Assembly: GCA_017527825.1 (NCBI GenBank)
Contig: JAFXPO010000023.1
Location: 1-60,296 of the forward strand
Length of the DNA: 60,296 bases
DNA from: Oscillospiraceae bacterium
GTDB lineage: Bacteria; Bacillota; Clostridia; Oscillospirales; Oscillospiraceae
Reading direction: 5' to 3'
Part shown: piece by piece, positions 51,045 through 59,725 of the stretch
How positions within the stretch are numbered: position 1 is the first letter of the stretch
Layout of the letters: the number at the start of each line of letters is the position of its first letter
Notes under the pieces: model-generated
The model's database searches: none
What the model saw: only the letters and a program-made list of their open reading frames with translations
Told to the model about the DNA's origin: nothing
Position numbers and translations under genes: made by a program

Positions 51045-52892
51045 TTATCCCGCGTTTTCTGCGGAATCGCTATTTTGCGTGGAATTCTCCGTCTGGCTGC
51101 CCCAACCGCCGCGGTCATGTCCGCCGCGACCGCCCGGAAATCCTCTCTCGTCACTGCTGTCGCCGCCGAAGGAGCCGCGATCAAAGCCCATCATGCCGCC
51201 CATTCCGGAGGACGAGCCGAGAGTCGTCACGACGCTTTCCAGCGTCACTTCCTCCGCCGCGTCGCCGATGGAAAGCGTATAGGTCTCGCCGACCGTCATG
51301 TCAGGGCTGCTGAGCACCAGATAGGTGAAGCTGCACGGAACGTCCCAGGTCAGCAGCACGGTACCGGACGCGTTCCGGAGCGCGACTGTCGTCCCCGCCG
51401 CTGCGCTGGTCGTGTACGCGATGGAGGGCTGGGTTGATGTGGCGTCGAAGCTCTCCGCCATGCTCGCACCACCCGCGGCGATGATCGTGCCGCCGCTGAT
51501 CTCCGCGACGCCGCCGTTCTCGCTGCCGTAGTCGATGGCGTTGTTGCTGCCATTGCCGTTGAGGCTCACGAGGATCGTGCCGCCCTCGATATAGACGCTG
51601 CCGTTGGAGTCGAGACCGTCCGCGTCCTGCGCGTTTTCGTTGATGATCATGATGTTGCCGCCGGTGATGCGGATATAGCTATCCACGCTGTCCGCCGCGC
51701 CCGCGTCAGACGATTCGCTCATGTCCGGCGCTTCGCCGTCTGGCATTTCACCGGATTCAGGGCGCTCCTCGGACGCCTGCTCGCCATCCTCAGACTGTTC
51801 GGGCGGTTCTGGGCGCTCACCGTCCTCGGATTCGCTCCAATCGGGCGGCGTGGGCATCTCACCATCCTCGAACACCTCGCCGAAGTCGGGCATCTCGCCG
51901 CTTTCGAAGTCGGGGGCTTCGCCAGTGGATTCGCTGTCCTCGCTGTCGGTCGACTCGCCGCGGTCAAAGCCGCCACGCATGCCGCCGCCCATACCGCCGC
52001 CAAGATCGCCAAAGCCGGAACTCCCGCCGTTGGCGTTGAAGCCGTCGTCTGTGGGATAGATCATGATATCGCCGCCGGCGACCTCGATGATCGGCGCCTC
52101 GACGCCCTCGTAGCACTCGGTGATGAGCAGCGTGCCGCTCTCAAGATAGACGTCGGTGTCGGAATGGATGGCGTCGTCCCCCGCCGCGATGGTGAGGCTC
52201 GCGTTGCACAGGCGGAAGCTGTCGTTGACGTGCAGACCGTCCGCCGGGCAGGTGATCGTGATGGTGCCGCCGGTGATTTTGAGGTCGTCGTTGGCGTCGA
52301 TACCGTGCTTGTAGTTTGCGACGATCTCCAGGCTGCCGCTGCCGTTGACGGTCAGATCGTCGTGGGCAAAGATGACGCCGCCGGTGTTGTCGTCCAACGC
52401 GGTCCCGGAGTAGGCTTCACCGCTCTCCATGCGGTTTTCCGTGCCCGCCGCCAGCGTCAGGAACACCTTTTCGGCGTTCTCCACGCGCAGGCACGCATCG
52501 TCGGAGCAATAGAGCACCGCGCCGTCCAACAAGATAAACACCTTGGATGAATCATAGGCGTCCACAACGATCTTGCCGTCGTCCAGCGTGCCCGAAAAAA
52601 CATATGTCCCCGCGCCGGTGATGACCACGCTGCCGTCGTAGTAGTACGCGCCGTTGCCGCTGACCTGTACGCTGTCGCCGCTCAGAGCGATGGTCGCCGT
52701 GGGGTTGGACGCGTCCCAGTCGCCGTTTAAATCATTGGCGGTGAAATATTCCGTGCTCTCGTACTGCTCGGCATCCTCGTCGACAATTGTTTCGATGCCC
52801 AGCGCCTCGCCGTTGATGAACGCGGCGGTGAGCAGCAGTCCCAACACCAGTACCACCGCGACGATTTTGTCAAAATGCTTACTGGTTGACAT
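51045..52892 (-). CDS. Cthe_2159-type carbohydrate-binding surface protein
   Basis: 615 aa. Signal or anchor helix at about residues 9-27 (IVAVVLVLGLLLTAAFI). Residues about 50-290 are a right-handed beta-helix-like domain (GAGTYVFSGTLDDGKIVVDA, VFAHDDLTVNG-type turns). A disordered, strongly acidic insert follows (about 305-395, rich in DGE, PDF, SED and Gly/Met). The beta-solenoid resumes from about 405 (SYIRITGGNIMIINENAQDA) to about 540, and the tail is Gly/Ser/Arg-rich. This matches the Cthe_2159 family, whose C. thermocellum member binds polygalacturonate. It lies in one operon with a VTC and a DUF4956 protein, an association repeated in many Firmicutes. Confidence 0.88.
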   Translation of the reverse strand: MSTSKHFDKIVAVVLVLGLLLTAAFINGEALGIETIVDEDAEQYESTEYFTANDLNGDWDASNPTATIALSGDSVQVSGNGAYYYDGSVVITGAGTYVFSGTLDDGKIVVDAYDSSKVFILLDGAVLYCSDDACLRVENAEKVFLTLAAGTENRMESGEAYSGTALDDNTGGVIFAHDDLTVNGSGSLEIVANYKHGIDANDDLKITGGTITITCPADGLHVNDSFRLCNASLTIAAGDDAIHSDTDVYLESGTLLITECYEGVEAPIIEVAGGDIMIYPTDDGFNANGGSSGFGDLGGGMGGGMRGGFDRGESTDSEDSESTGEAPDFESGEMPDFGEVFEDGEMPTPPDWSESEDGERPEPPEQSEDGEQASEERPESGEMPDGEAPDMSESSDAGAADSVDSYIRITGGNIMIINENAQDADGLDSNGSVYIEGGTILVSLNGNGSNNAIDYGSENGGVAEISGGTIIAAGGASMAESFDATSTQPSIAYTTSAAAGTTVALRNASGTVLLTWDVPCSFTYLVLSSPDMTVGETYTLSIGDAAEEVTLESVVTTLGSSSGMGGMMGFDRGSFGGDSSDERGFPGGRGGHDRGGWGSQTENSTQNSDSAENAG

Positions 52893-52913
52893 AATAGTAT
52901 ACCTATCAGGGCA

Positions 52914-53585
52914 TTAACCCATGTAATCGCCGTTATAGCTGACGAGAACAGCGCTGCTGACGCCATCCATGTCGGCGAGCGCGTTCACGAAGTCGGTGCT
53001 CTCGCCCTTGAGTCGCACCTCGCAGTTGACCTCGATGAGACCCTTCTGGGCGGTCTTGCTCTTGACGACACACTTCTGGGTATTCTCGCCAAGATACGCA
53101 AGCGCCTTGCGCTCAGCGTCGGCACTGTCGCACTGGAGCACGACGATGTAGGGATTGAGGTGGCTTTTGCGGTTGACAAAGAGCAGCAGGATCACGCCGA
53201 TGATAAGGCTGCCGCAGACCGCCAGCGGGATAAGTCCTGCGGCGAGCACGATGCCCGCCGCAATCGACCAGAACAGGAACGCGATGTCCAGCGGCTCCTT
53301 GATGGCGGTGCGGAACCGGACGATGGACAGTGCGCCCACCATGCCGAGGGACAGCACCACGTTGGACGTGACCGCCAGAATGACAAGGGTCGTGATCATG
53401 GTCAGGGCAATGAGGGTCACGCCGAAGCTGGACGAGTACATCACGCCCTGATAAGTCTTTTTGTAAACGAAAAAGATGAACAGTCCCAGTACAAACGCCA
53501 GCACCAGCGCCAGCGCCATGTCAAAATAGCTCACGCTGGACACGTTGGCAAGAAAACTCGATTTGAAAATGTCGTTGAAAGTCAT
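52914..53585 (-). CDS. DUF4956 membrane protein
   Basis: 223 aa. Four hydrophobic segments in residues about 20-140 (ALALVLAFVLGLFIFFVY; IALTMITTLVILAVT; AAGIVLAAGLIPLAV; LIIGVILLLFV) and the family signature LSLGMVGALSIVRFRTAIKE. The C-terminal 80 residues form a soluble alpha/beta domain. DUF4956 proteins almost always accompany VTC-type polyphosphate polymerase domains and Cthe_2159 or CotH proteins, as here; the molecular role is not known. Confidence 0.92.
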   Translation of the reverse strand: MTFNDIFKSSFLANVSSVSYFDMALALVLAFVLGLFIFFVYKKTYQGVMYSSSFGVTLIALTMITTLVILAVTSNVVLSLGMVGALSIVRFRTAIKEPLDIAFLFWSIAAGIVLAAGLIPLAVCGSLIIGVILLLFVNRKSHLNPYIVVLQCDSADAERKALAYLGENTQKCVVKSKTAQKGLIEVNCEVRLKGESTDFVNALADMDGVSSAVLVSYNGDYMG

Positions 53586-53639
53586 GGTTATTTACCTCTC
53601 TTTATGATGTATGGCGCACATTGCCCCGGTCGGCAAGAC

Positions 53640-54338
53640 CTATCCGTAGATTCTGCATTGTGCGTATTTGGAAAACGCTTCGGCGCGGCAGCCCTCGAGC
53701 TGCACGGCGTCGCGGATGATGTCGGGCAGGTAGGCGTCCCACTTCACCTCTAAAATGATGGGCGCGTCGCCCGCCGAAACGGTTGGACAATTCACGTCGA
53801 GGAGGTCCGTGCAGTTCAGCCCCGTGCGTATGTTGTAGTCCAGCGTGACCCGGACGTTGCCGGGGCGGAACACAAACGGTTCGCGGTCATAGTCCACGAT
53901 GGTTTTGGGACGCAGACCCTGCGCGCGCATTTTGGCATACAGTTCCCGCACCAGAGCGCGGTCATCATTCGCCATCCAGTCGATGCTGCCATCGACGATG
54001 CGCTGCGCCTCATCCGCGCCCAGCGGTGCGCTCACCTTGTTGCATAGTCCGTTGACCTTGCTTTTCTTTTCCAGATGAATGACGCTGGTATCGCCGTTAT
54101 AATAGCGAATACGGAACTTTTCCCGCAGATTGACGCCGTCGATCTTCTCCCGCAGCGCCTTGTCCGCGGCGTTGTCGAAGTACAGGCTTCGGATGAGGTA
54201 CTTTCCGTCGATTGCGTGCTTGTCCGCCTTCGCCACCGCCATCATGCGCTGGCGGATCGCGATGCGGTCGGACGCGGAAATCTGAATCTTCCACTCGTGA
54301 CGAAATTTTTGTCCTCGGTCGGTGATCGGCACTTTCAT
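53640..54338 (-). CDS. VTC-domain (polyphosphate polymerase-like) protein
   Basis: The start is taken as ATG 54338 (MKVPITDRG) after GAAGG; ATG 54353 is the alternative. About 232 aa. VTC tunnel features are present: RHEWKIQISASDRIAI, LIRSLYFDN, REKFRIRYYNGD, HLEKKSKVNGLC, VDYDREPFVF, RVTLDYNIRTG and LEVKWDAYLPD. In yeast Vtc4 the same set of basic and acidic residues makes polyphosphate from ATP. Whether the bacterial group does this is not settled. First gene of the VTC-DUF4956-Cthe_2159 operon. Confidence 0.9.
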   Translation of the reverse strand: MKVPITDRGQKFRHEWKIQISASDRIAIRQRMMAVAKADKHAIDGKYLIRSLYFDNAADKALREKIDGVNLREKFRIRYYNGDTSVIHLEKKSKVNGLCNKVSAPLGADEAQRIVDGSIDWMANDDRALVRELYAKMRAQGLRPKTIVDYDREPFVFRPGNVRVTLDYNIRTGLNCTDLLDVNCPTVSAGDAPIILEVKWDAYLPDIIRDAVQLEGCRAEAFSKYAQCRIYG

Positions 54339-54424
54339 GTCACCTTCTTTCATCGTTCGGATTGTTGGGATATTATTCCTTTTCTGTACGAAAAATGTGG
54401 ATATGTTTTAAAAAGATTGTGAAC

Positions 54425-54799
54425 TCAATGTGAACCTTTCATCAGCTCATGTTCCCGCGCCACCTCTTCCATAAGCTTCCATAGCTGCCATTCTTTGTTG
54501 TACTCTGTCAGCACCGCCTTACAGGGTACGGAGACTCCGGCGCGGCGCATGGCGGCAAGCAGGCGGTCGAGCTGCCGGTCACCAAGACCGCAGAGCAGCA
54601 TGAATTCCGACTCCGGTACGTTCTCCGGCGGCACGCCCGTCGCGGCGGCGTTGGTTGAGGCGAGTCTCCCCGCCGTTTCGCCCAACTGCTCCGGCTTGAC
54701 GTGCAGCGTCAGCAGCTTCATGTCATCCAAGACGGTACAGAGGACTTTGCCCTTCTCCGTCTCTTTTCCCAGGCGGTACAGCAGCACCTTGGGTCGCAT
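54425..54799 (-). CDS. DUF3783 domain protein
   Basis: The start is ATG 54799 (MRPKVLLYRLG) after GGAGTG. 124 aa. A short N-terminal alpha/beta part is followed by the DUF3783-like segment SEFMLLCGLGDRQLDRLLAA and PCKAVLTEYNKEW. The function of the family is unknown. It lies 86 bp ahead of the VTC operon on the same strand. Confidence 0.8.
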   Translation of the reverse strand: MRPKVLLYRLGKETEKGKVLCTVLDDMKLLTLHVKPEQLGETAGRLASTNAAATGVPPENVPESEFMLLCGLGDRQLDRLLAAMRRAGVSVPCKAVLTEYNKEWQLWKLMEEVAREHELMKGSH

Positions 54800-54865
54800 A
54801 ACAATCACTCCATTCTGGAATAATCTGAAATATTGTAGCATTTTTATTCATTTTTTCAATGCGCC

Positions 54866-54908
54866 ATACGAAAAAAACGGAGGCGAAATCGCCTCCGTTT
54901 TTCGTATG
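54866..54908. terminator. Strong bidirectional terminator-like hairpin
   Basis: CATACG..ACGGAGGCGA / TCGCCTCCGTTTTTCGTATG, with A and T runs on both sides. It serves the HD-domain gene on the minus strand. Confidence 0.88.
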
Positions 54909-54914
54909 TTCCGC

Positions 54915-55364
54915 TCAGAAGTTCCGGCGCCCGCGCATTTCACAAACGGCGCAATACTTGTCCGCCAGTGTCACAAGGAACGCCTCCTTGGAACGCGGCA
55001 CCGAGAGCACCGTCAACGGCCACATGTGGCTCGTAATGATATTCTTCTCCTTCTGGCTGAGGGAAAAGAGCGCCTCGGCGTTGCGCAGTGCCAGACGCGG
55101 ATGCCGGAACAGATGCTTCCAGTCCTTCTTTTCCCGCGTATAGAGGTGGAAATCGTGCAGCAGCGCGCCCCGCGCCATCGCCGACTCGTCGATACGCCAA
55201 CCAAGACGCTGCGCCATGCGAAAGCTGGTCACGGCGACGTTGTGGCAGTGGCGCAGCGTCGGGTTGCCCTTGTGCTGGGTATACTGCTCCATGCGGCGCA
55301 CCTGCGGGTCGCGTTCCAGTCCCGCCAGCACGCGGAAGAACTGATTGGTATTGTTGCGGTACAT
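54915..55364 (-). CDS. HD-domain phosphohydrolase
   Basis: The start is ATG 55364 (MYRNNTNQFF), nine bases after AGAGG. 149 aa. HD-type metal residues: RHCHNVAVTS (first His), ALLHDFHLY (HD pair), IITSHMWPL (His) and VTLADKYCAV (last Asp). HD proteins act on phosphate esters of nucleotides or second messengers; no output domain is attached here. Confidence 0.9.
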   Translation of the reverse strand: MYRNNTNQFFRVLAGLERDPQVRRMEQYTQHKGNPTLRHCHNVAVTSFRMAQRLGWRIDESAMARGALLHDFHLYTREKKDWKHLFRHPRLALRNAEALFSLSQKEKNIITSHMWPLTVLSVPRSKEAFLVTLADKYCAVCEMRGRRNF

Positions 55365-55518
55365 CGGGATCATCCTCTCATGATTTCCGCAGTCCATTTT
55401 ACCCGCTGCGCCGCGGGAATGCAAGGGCAAAATCCGGAAGCGGAAGGTTGTCTCTCGATTTTTTATTTGCGCGTGTCAAAAAAACGTGTTATACTATCTC
55501 TCACAGGAGGCGATGAGT

Positions 55519-56124
55519 ATGGTCATCACAGTCGGCAGACAATACGGCAGCGGCGGACGCGAGATCGGCACGGCGCTGGCAAATCGGCTCGGCATCACCT
55601 ATTATGACGATCTGCTGCTGAAAAAGGCAGCGCAGGAGAGCGGTTTGTGCGAGGAGCTGTTCCACTCCTTCGACGAGCGCCCCAAAAGTTTCCTCTATTC
55701 TATTGCGCTCGATCCCTACTCGTTTTCGATGGGTCACCTCAACGCCAAAGGCTCCATCGAGCAGCAGGTGTATCTCGCGACCTACGACACGATCAAGAAG
55801 CTCGCCGATCAGGGACCGTGCGTGCTGATCGGGCGCTGCGCGGACTATGCGCTCAAGGATCGCACGGACGTCATCAACCTGTTCATCACCGCGCCGCTTC
55901 CAAATCGCATCAAGCGCGTGGCGATGCGCAACGGCATCAGTGAGGACGAGGCGAAGGATCGCATCCGCCGCAAGGACAAGGATCGCGCCGCCTATTACAA
56001 CTTCTACTCTTCTAAGGAGTGGGGAGACGCGAAAAGCTACGACCTGTGTATCGACAGTTCGCTGCTTGGCATCGATGGCACGGTGGAGCTTCTGGAGGAT
56101 ATGCTCCGCAAAAAAGGGCTATAA
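55519..56124 (+). CDS. Cytidylate kinase-like family protein
   Basis: The start is ATG 55519 (MVITVGRQYGSGG), eight bases after GGAGG; the nearer ATG overlaps that site. 201 aa. P-loop GRQYGSGGREIG, the Walker-like strand CVLIGRCADYAL, and the lid RIRRKDKDRAAYYNFYS. The family resembles CMP kinase but its substrate is uncertain. Own terminator at 56128-56158. Confidence 0.92.
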   Translation: MVITVGRQYGSGGREIGTALANRLGITYYDDLLLKKAAQESGLCEELFHSFDERPKSFLYSIALDPYSFSMGHLNAKGSIEQQVYLATYDTIKKLADQGPCVLIGRCADYALKDRTDVINLFITAPLPNRIKRVAMRNGISEDEAKDRIRRKDKDRAAYYNFYSSKEWGDAKSYDLCIDSSLLGIDGTVELLEDMLRKKGL

Positions 56125-56127
56125 CAC

Positions 56128-56158
56128 AAAAAAGGCGCCGGAATTCGGCGCCTTTTTT
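56128..56158. terminator. Bidirectional terminator
   Basis: AAAAAAGGCGCCG (56128-56140), loop, CGGCGCCTTTTTT (56146-56158), between convergent genes. Confidence 0.92.
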
Positions 56159-56160
56159 AT

Positions 56161-56493
56161 TTATCCCTGCACAAAGGTACCGTCCGGCATGGTGTACCAT
56201 ATCTGTCCGCCGGAGGTCTGCGTGGAGTCATTCCGCGGGACGCTGTCCGCAGCGGCGGAACTGCCCGCGGTGCCGCCCATGCTCATCGCGCCGCTCTGGC
56301 GATAGACCCGGATCGTATGCAGCGCCAGCACCAGAAAGATGATGCAAAGCCCCACCAGCAGATAGGCAAGCGTAGTCTTGAGTTGATCGGAACCGGCATA
56401 GGGAACGAAAAAGTCCTCTTCTTCCTTCTTCTTTCTCTTTTTGACCTTTTCCTTTTTTTCGCCTTTTTTCTTCTTTTTCTCTTTTTTCGCCAT
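56161..56493 (-). CDS. Small Lys-rich membrane protein, unknown function
   Basis: The start is taken as ATG 56493 (MAKKEKKKKK). 110 aa: a very basic cytoplasmic head of about 30 residues (mostly Lys and Glu), one transmembrane helix (LAYLLVGLCIIFLVLALHTI), and a Ser/Gly/Ala linker ending GGQIWYTMPDGTFVQG outside. Not recognised as a family. Between the CMP-kinase-like gene and the tRNAs. Confidence 0.65.
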   Translation of the reverse strand: MAKKEKKKKKGEKKEKVKKRKKKEEEDFFVPYAGSDQLKTTLAYLLVGLCIIFLVLALHTIRVYRQSGAMSMGGTAGSSAAADSVPRNDSTQTSGGQIWYTMPDGTFVQG

Positions 56494-56555
56494 TTCGCAG
56501 ATCCGTTTCCGCCGCTCACGCGCGGCTGTCACATCGTGTCGCAGATAAGAAGAAG

Positions 56556-56583
56556 CCCTCCGAAATCCTGTGATTTCGGAGGG
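56556..56583 (-). terminator. Terminator of the tRNA transcript
   Basis: CCCTCCGAAATC (56556-56567) / GATTTCGGAGGG (56572-56583), followed on the minus strand by CTTCTTCTTATC. Confidence 0.85.
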
Positions 56584-56587
56584 TTCT

Positions 56588-56681
56588 TGGCGCGGAAGAG
56601 AGGATTTGAACCTCCGCGGCGCTTTTTACACGCCCTACTCCCTTAGCAGGGGAGCCCCTTCGGCCTCTTGGGTACTTCCGC
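56588..56681 (-). tRNA. tRNA-Ser (GCT)
   Basis: Acceptor GCGGAAG/CTTCCGC, anticodon loop CTGCTAA (anticodon GCT), long variable arm typical of Ser, GGTTCAAATC T loop, encoded CCA at 56588-56590. Confidence 0.96.
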
Positions 56682-56708
56682 AAGCCGAATGAAAAGACCT
56701 ATGAAGTT

Positions 56709-56796
56709 TGGCGGAGAGAGTGGGATTCGAACCCACGGATGCTTGCACATCGCCGGTTTTCAAGACCGGTGCCTTCAACCGCTCGACCATCTCTCC
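56709..56796 (-). tRNA. tRNA-Ser (TGA)
   Basis: Acceptor GGAGAGA/TCTCTCC, anticodon loop CTTGAAA (anticodon TGA), long variable arm, GGTTCGAATCC T loop, encoded CCA at 56709-56711. Confidence 0.96.
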
Positions 56797-56833
56797 GTGT
56801 CTTGAGCCCACGTCTTCCTCAAACGCAAGTGAT

Positions 56834-56863
56834 AATATACCATACGACCCACGGTCTTGTCAA
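56834..56863 (-). promoter_or_regulatory. Promoter of the tRNA-Ser pair
   Basis: Minus strand TTGACA (56858-56863), 18-bp spacer, TATATT (56834-56839), about 38 bp before the first tRNA. Confidence 0.75.
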
Positions 56864-56864
56864 G

Positions 56865-56894
56865 CAAAAAAGCAGCCTTTCGGCTGCTTTTTTT
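56865..56894 (-). terminator. Terminator of the spoVA genes
   Basis: AAAAAAGCAGCC, loop TTTC, GGCTGCTTTTTTT, just after the spoVAE stop codon. Confidence 0.92.
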
Positions 56895-56901
56895 GAAAAA
56901 G

Positions 56902-57261
56902 CTATTTTCGTTTGTCGCCTGCCTTGAAAATCAGCGCCGCCAGCAGGGCAAAGAACGCCGCGGCGGCGATGCCGCCCGCCGTCGCCGTCAGCCCGCCGGT
57001 CATCACGCCCAGCCATCCCTGCTCCGCCACCGCCTTTTTCACGCCGTTTGCCAGGGTGTAGCCAAAGCCCAGCAGCGGAACCGTCGCCCCCGCGCCGCCC
57101 CAGTCGACCACAGGCGCGTAGACGCCCAGCGCTGTGAGCGCCACGCCCGCAACCACATATCCGCTCAGGATGCGGGCGGGGGTGAGCTGCGTTTTGTCAA
57201 TGATGATCTGCCCCACGGCGCACAGCAGCCCGCCGCAAAGAAACGCGCGTATCAGCTCCAT
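56902..57261 (-). CDS. spoVAE: Stage V sporulation protein AE
   Basis: The start is ATG 57261 (MELIRAFLCGGLLCAVGQII) after GGGGAAGGGAG; 119 aa, the normal length. Hydrophobic throughout with DKTQLTPARILSGYVVAG, GATVPLLGFGYTLANGVKKA and a C-terminal helix, as in SpoVAEb. SpoVA proteins move dipicolinic acid into the forespore and out on germination. It overlaps the end of spoVAD by 10 bp, as expected for the spoVAC-AD-AE operon, but that operon is cut upstream (see spoVAD). Confidence 0.92.
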   Translation of the reverse strand: MELIRAFLCGGLLCAVGQIIIDKTQLTPARILSGYVVAGVALTALGVYAPVVDWGGAGATVPLLGFGYTLANGVKKAVAEQGWLGVMTGGLTATAGGIAAAAFFALLAALIFKAGDKRK

Positions 57262-57665
57262 GCTCCCTTCCCCCTTTCGTTGGACAGAATCACCGCGTGA
57301 CAGATGCCCGGAATGCTCTCGCCCTGATACGACGACGTGGGCGAGAGCAGCGCACCCGTAGGCGCAAACAGGATTGTATTCCACTTTTTCTCCCGCATCC
57401 CCCGCAGCAGATAACCGCACAGCACGCTGGCGGAGCAGCCGCAGCCGCTGCCGCCGCAGTGCATATCCTGTCCCTCCCTGTCGAAGAGCAACAGCCCGCA
57501 GTCGTCGTAGTTCTTCGTCATGTCCACGCCCTCCTGAGCAAACAGGTCCACCACGATATCGTGTCCCAGCTTGCCGAGGTCGCCAGTCACGATCAGGTCG
57601 TAGTCCTCCGGTCGTGTCCGTGTATCGCGGAACAGGACAGAGAGGGTGTTGTACGCCGCAGGGGA
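57252..57665 (-). pseudogene. spoVAD: spoVAD, 3' part only (interrupted by an element)
   Basis: Homology to SpoVAD starts near SPAAYNTLSVLFRD and runs to the natural C-terminus through DYDLIVTGDLGKLGHDIVVD, DCGLLLFD, GGSGCGCSASVL and APTGALLSPTSSYQGESIPG. That is about 137 codons of a gene that normally has about 340. Upstream the frame goes into unrelated sequence and a TAA at 57711-57713. The break is about 60 bp from the end of recombinase 3. The 5' part is expected beyond the right edge of the window. Without excision no full SpoVAD could be made, and downstream spoVAE would be cut off from its promoter. Confidence 0.85.
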
Positions 57666-57724
57666 AAGTGTCTGGTTAGGGCCATAAAAAAGTCTGTCCC
57701 CTGTGTGTTAGCCGCGGATTTCGC

Positions 57725-59422
57725 TCAACTGGCGCTTTCAAGGCTTGGAACCTCTCCGCCCTGTTCTCTAATCAGGTCAATCAATCTCAGGTACTCGTCC
57801 TGATACCGGAACTTTATGGTGATTTCCCCTCCCTCATGAACATAAATCATTTCAATAAGCTCCACGACCACTTCTCTTGTGAGGGATTGAATGTTCTTAT
57901 GCGCCAAAAAGTAATTAAGAAAGGCGTTTTCCTCCTCAATTACGTTCTCATACGCAGCAATTTCCTCTTGAATATGCTTTTTTTCTTCTTCCAGGCGTTC
58001 CATTTGGCTTTCAAAACGGCACTTCAGCGCATCGTATTCGTCTCGATCAATTAGTCCATTTTTATAGTCAGGGTAAAGATCTATTTTGAGCAATTTGATT
58101 TTTTTTAGTTCCTGCTCCTTTTCTGAAAATGCTGCTTCTAATCGCCTTGAGTGCTTCGCCGTGGCGTTTTTTTCCTTAAGAGCGTTTAAAACCTCGTCAA
58201 GAGAGACTGCAAGATCAACTTGTGCTTTTATTGTTTCAAGCACAGCTCTTTCCAGCTTATCGCTTCGTATTGTGTGTTTTGTGCATGCCCCCTGATTCAT
58301 CTTTTTAAAAGTTGAGCAAACATAGTAGCCATAATCCGCATAAGGCTGTGAAATCAGTTTTCTGTTCATTGCGCGCTTGCAATCAGCGCAGCGAACAAAC
58401 CCTGACAAAACATAGCAGCGGTGTTTGTTTGGCGGCTTCCGGCAATCTCTGGCAAAGATATCCTGCGCTTGCTCAAAGGTCGCTCTATCGATGATTGCTT
58501 CATGCGTGTTCTCGACAATTATCCACTCTTCTTCTGGAATCGGCACCGATACTTGGAGTTTGTAGCTTCGAATCTTGTTCTTACCTTGTACCATGTCTCC
58601 CACATAAAGGCGGTTTTTTAAAATTCGTTTAACAGAACTATCTGGCCACAGAGTGTCATTCTTATCATGCTGAGGGTGCTGATAGTTCATTCCCTTTAAC
58701 CGCTTATATGTGCTTGGATTCGGCACTCCCATCTCATTCAGTTTCTTTGCAATGCTGATAACTCCCATTCCAGAAAGAAACCAGCGAAAAATGTCCTGAA
58801 TGATTGGGGCAACGTCCGGGTCAACAATCAGTTTATTGTGATCGTTTTCATCCTTCAAGTATCCATAAGAGGCAAACGACCCAATGAACTTTCCCTGCTT
58901 GCGCTTATTTGTGAGAACACTGCGGACTTTATTCGATATATCCCGGCAATACTCATCATTCATAATGTTTTTAAACGCCACAATTGCATTATTAACTGAT
59001 TCAGGATTGCCAACACTATCGATGTTGTCATTGATGGATATAAAGCGAACATTGAGCATAGGGAAAATCATCTCAAGATAGCGACCAACCTCAATATAAT
59101 TTCGTCCAAATCTGGACAAGTCTTTTACTATAATGCAGTTGATGCGTCCCCTTTTGATATCATCTATCATATCTAAAAAGCGGGGACGTTCAAAATTTGT
59201 TCCGCTCCATCCATCGTCAGTGTATTCTTCTACAGCAGATATATCAGGGTGTGTTTTATGAAAGAACTTAGCAAGCTCCTTCTGCGACTTAATGCTGTCG
59301 CTCTCCTCTTTATCACCATCCTCTCTTGAAATGCGAAAGTAATCTCCCGCTCGCCATTTTACTGCTTCAACTACAGAAGATTCTTCAGCAAGATCATATT
59401 TTCCTGGTTTTCTTCGTCCCAT
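57725..59422 (-). CDS. Large serine recombinase 3
   Basis: The start is ATG 59422 (MGRRKPGKYDLAEE) after GGAGG; ATG 59449 upstream lacks a site. 565 aa. Catalytic serine in DYFRISREDGDKEE, IVKDLSRFGRNYIEV, a recombinase domain, a zinc ribbon (FVRCADCKRAM to CSTFKKMNQGAC) and a long coiled coil (about 400-490). Intact by eye, more distant from recombinases 1 and 2, and more AT-rich. Its 3' end lies about 60 bp from the spoVAD break, the usual place for an integrase beside its att site. Confidence 0.94.
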   Translation of the reverse strand: MGRRKPGKYDLAEESSVVEAVKWRAGDYFRISREDGDKEESDSIKSQKELAKFFHKTHPDISAVEEYTDDGWSGTNFERPRFLDMIDDIKRGRINCIIVKDLSRFGRNYIEVGRYLEMIFPMLNVRFISINDNIDSVGNPESVNNAIVAFKNIMNDEYCRDISNKVRSVLTNKRKQGKFIGSFASYGYLKDENDHNKLIVDPDVAPIIQDIFRWFLSGMGVISIAKKLNEMGVPNPSTYKRLKGMNYQHPQHDKNDTLWPDSSVKRILKNRLYVGDMVQGKNKIRSYKLQVSVPIPEEEWIIVENTHEAIIDRATFEQAQDIFARDCRKPPNKHRCYVLSGFVRCADCKRAMNRKLISQPYADYGYYVCSTFKKMNQGACTKHTIRSDKLERAVLETIKAQVDLAVSLDEVLNALKEKNATAKHSRRLEAAFSEKEQELKKIKLLKIDLYPDYKNGLIDRDEYDALKCRFESQMERLEEEKKHIQEEIAAYENVIEEENAFLNYFLAHKNIQSLTREVVVELIEMIYVHEGGEITIKFRYQDEYLRLIDLIREQGGEVPSLESAS

Positions 59423-59477
59423 TTCGTACCTCCGGCAAGAATTTGCCATGTGATACGAAGGCTTTTACATCAAGCCT

Positions 59478-59505
59478 ATTATATCACACTTTCTTCTGAA
59501 CACAA
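59478..59505 (-). promoter_or_regulatory. Possible promoter of recombinase 3
   Basis: Minus strand TTGTGT (59500-59505), 16-bp spacer, TATAAT (59478-59483). It looks like a vegetative promoter; no GGTACC operator is present. Confidence 0.45.
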
Positions 59506-59512
59506 ATCCTTT

Positions 59513-59725
59513 TCAAATCATTGAAGATAACAAATTCTGGATATGCGATTGGAGGCTTCCCGCAGACTTTTCGCCAAATTCGACATGAACTATAATATCA
59601 TCCACCTTAAAAACATATGGATTCTTTATTTCTTCAAAAAATTGTCTTGCTCGTTCTACCGCGCTTGCCCTATCAGGCATTCTAATGCCCCTAATATCGA
59701 CAATTGCATTCTTTTCTATTTTCAG
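59513..59725 (-). CDS. Small conserved element protein (DUF6870-like), CUG start
   Basis: No ATG/GTG/TTG is suitable; a CTG at 59725 stands nine bases after GGAGG. 70 aa: KIEKNAIVDIRGIRMPDR, then a helix ERARQFFEEIKNPYVF and strands VDDIIVHVEFGEKSAGSL. The IKNPY segment and the length resemble the small DUF6870 proteins found on Clostridial integrative elements. Function unknown. It lies just upstream of recombinase 3. Confidence 0.6.
   Translation of the reverse strand: MKIEKNAIVDIRGIRMPDRASAVERARQFFEEIKNPYVFKVDDIIVHVEFGEKSAGSLQSHIQNLLSSMI

Noticed and set aside
56588..56796. tRNA-Ser genes as the attachment site of the neighbouring element
   Set aside because: Both tRNAs are complete and separated from the recombinase by spoVAE; the break lies in spoVAD, and no duplicate tRNA 3' end is seen in the window.
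59423..59520. GGTACC-type operator at recombinase 3
   Set aside because: No copy of the palindrome is found in this promoter region; GGTACC strings elsewhere in the window lie inside coding sequence without the flanking ACT/AGT arms.
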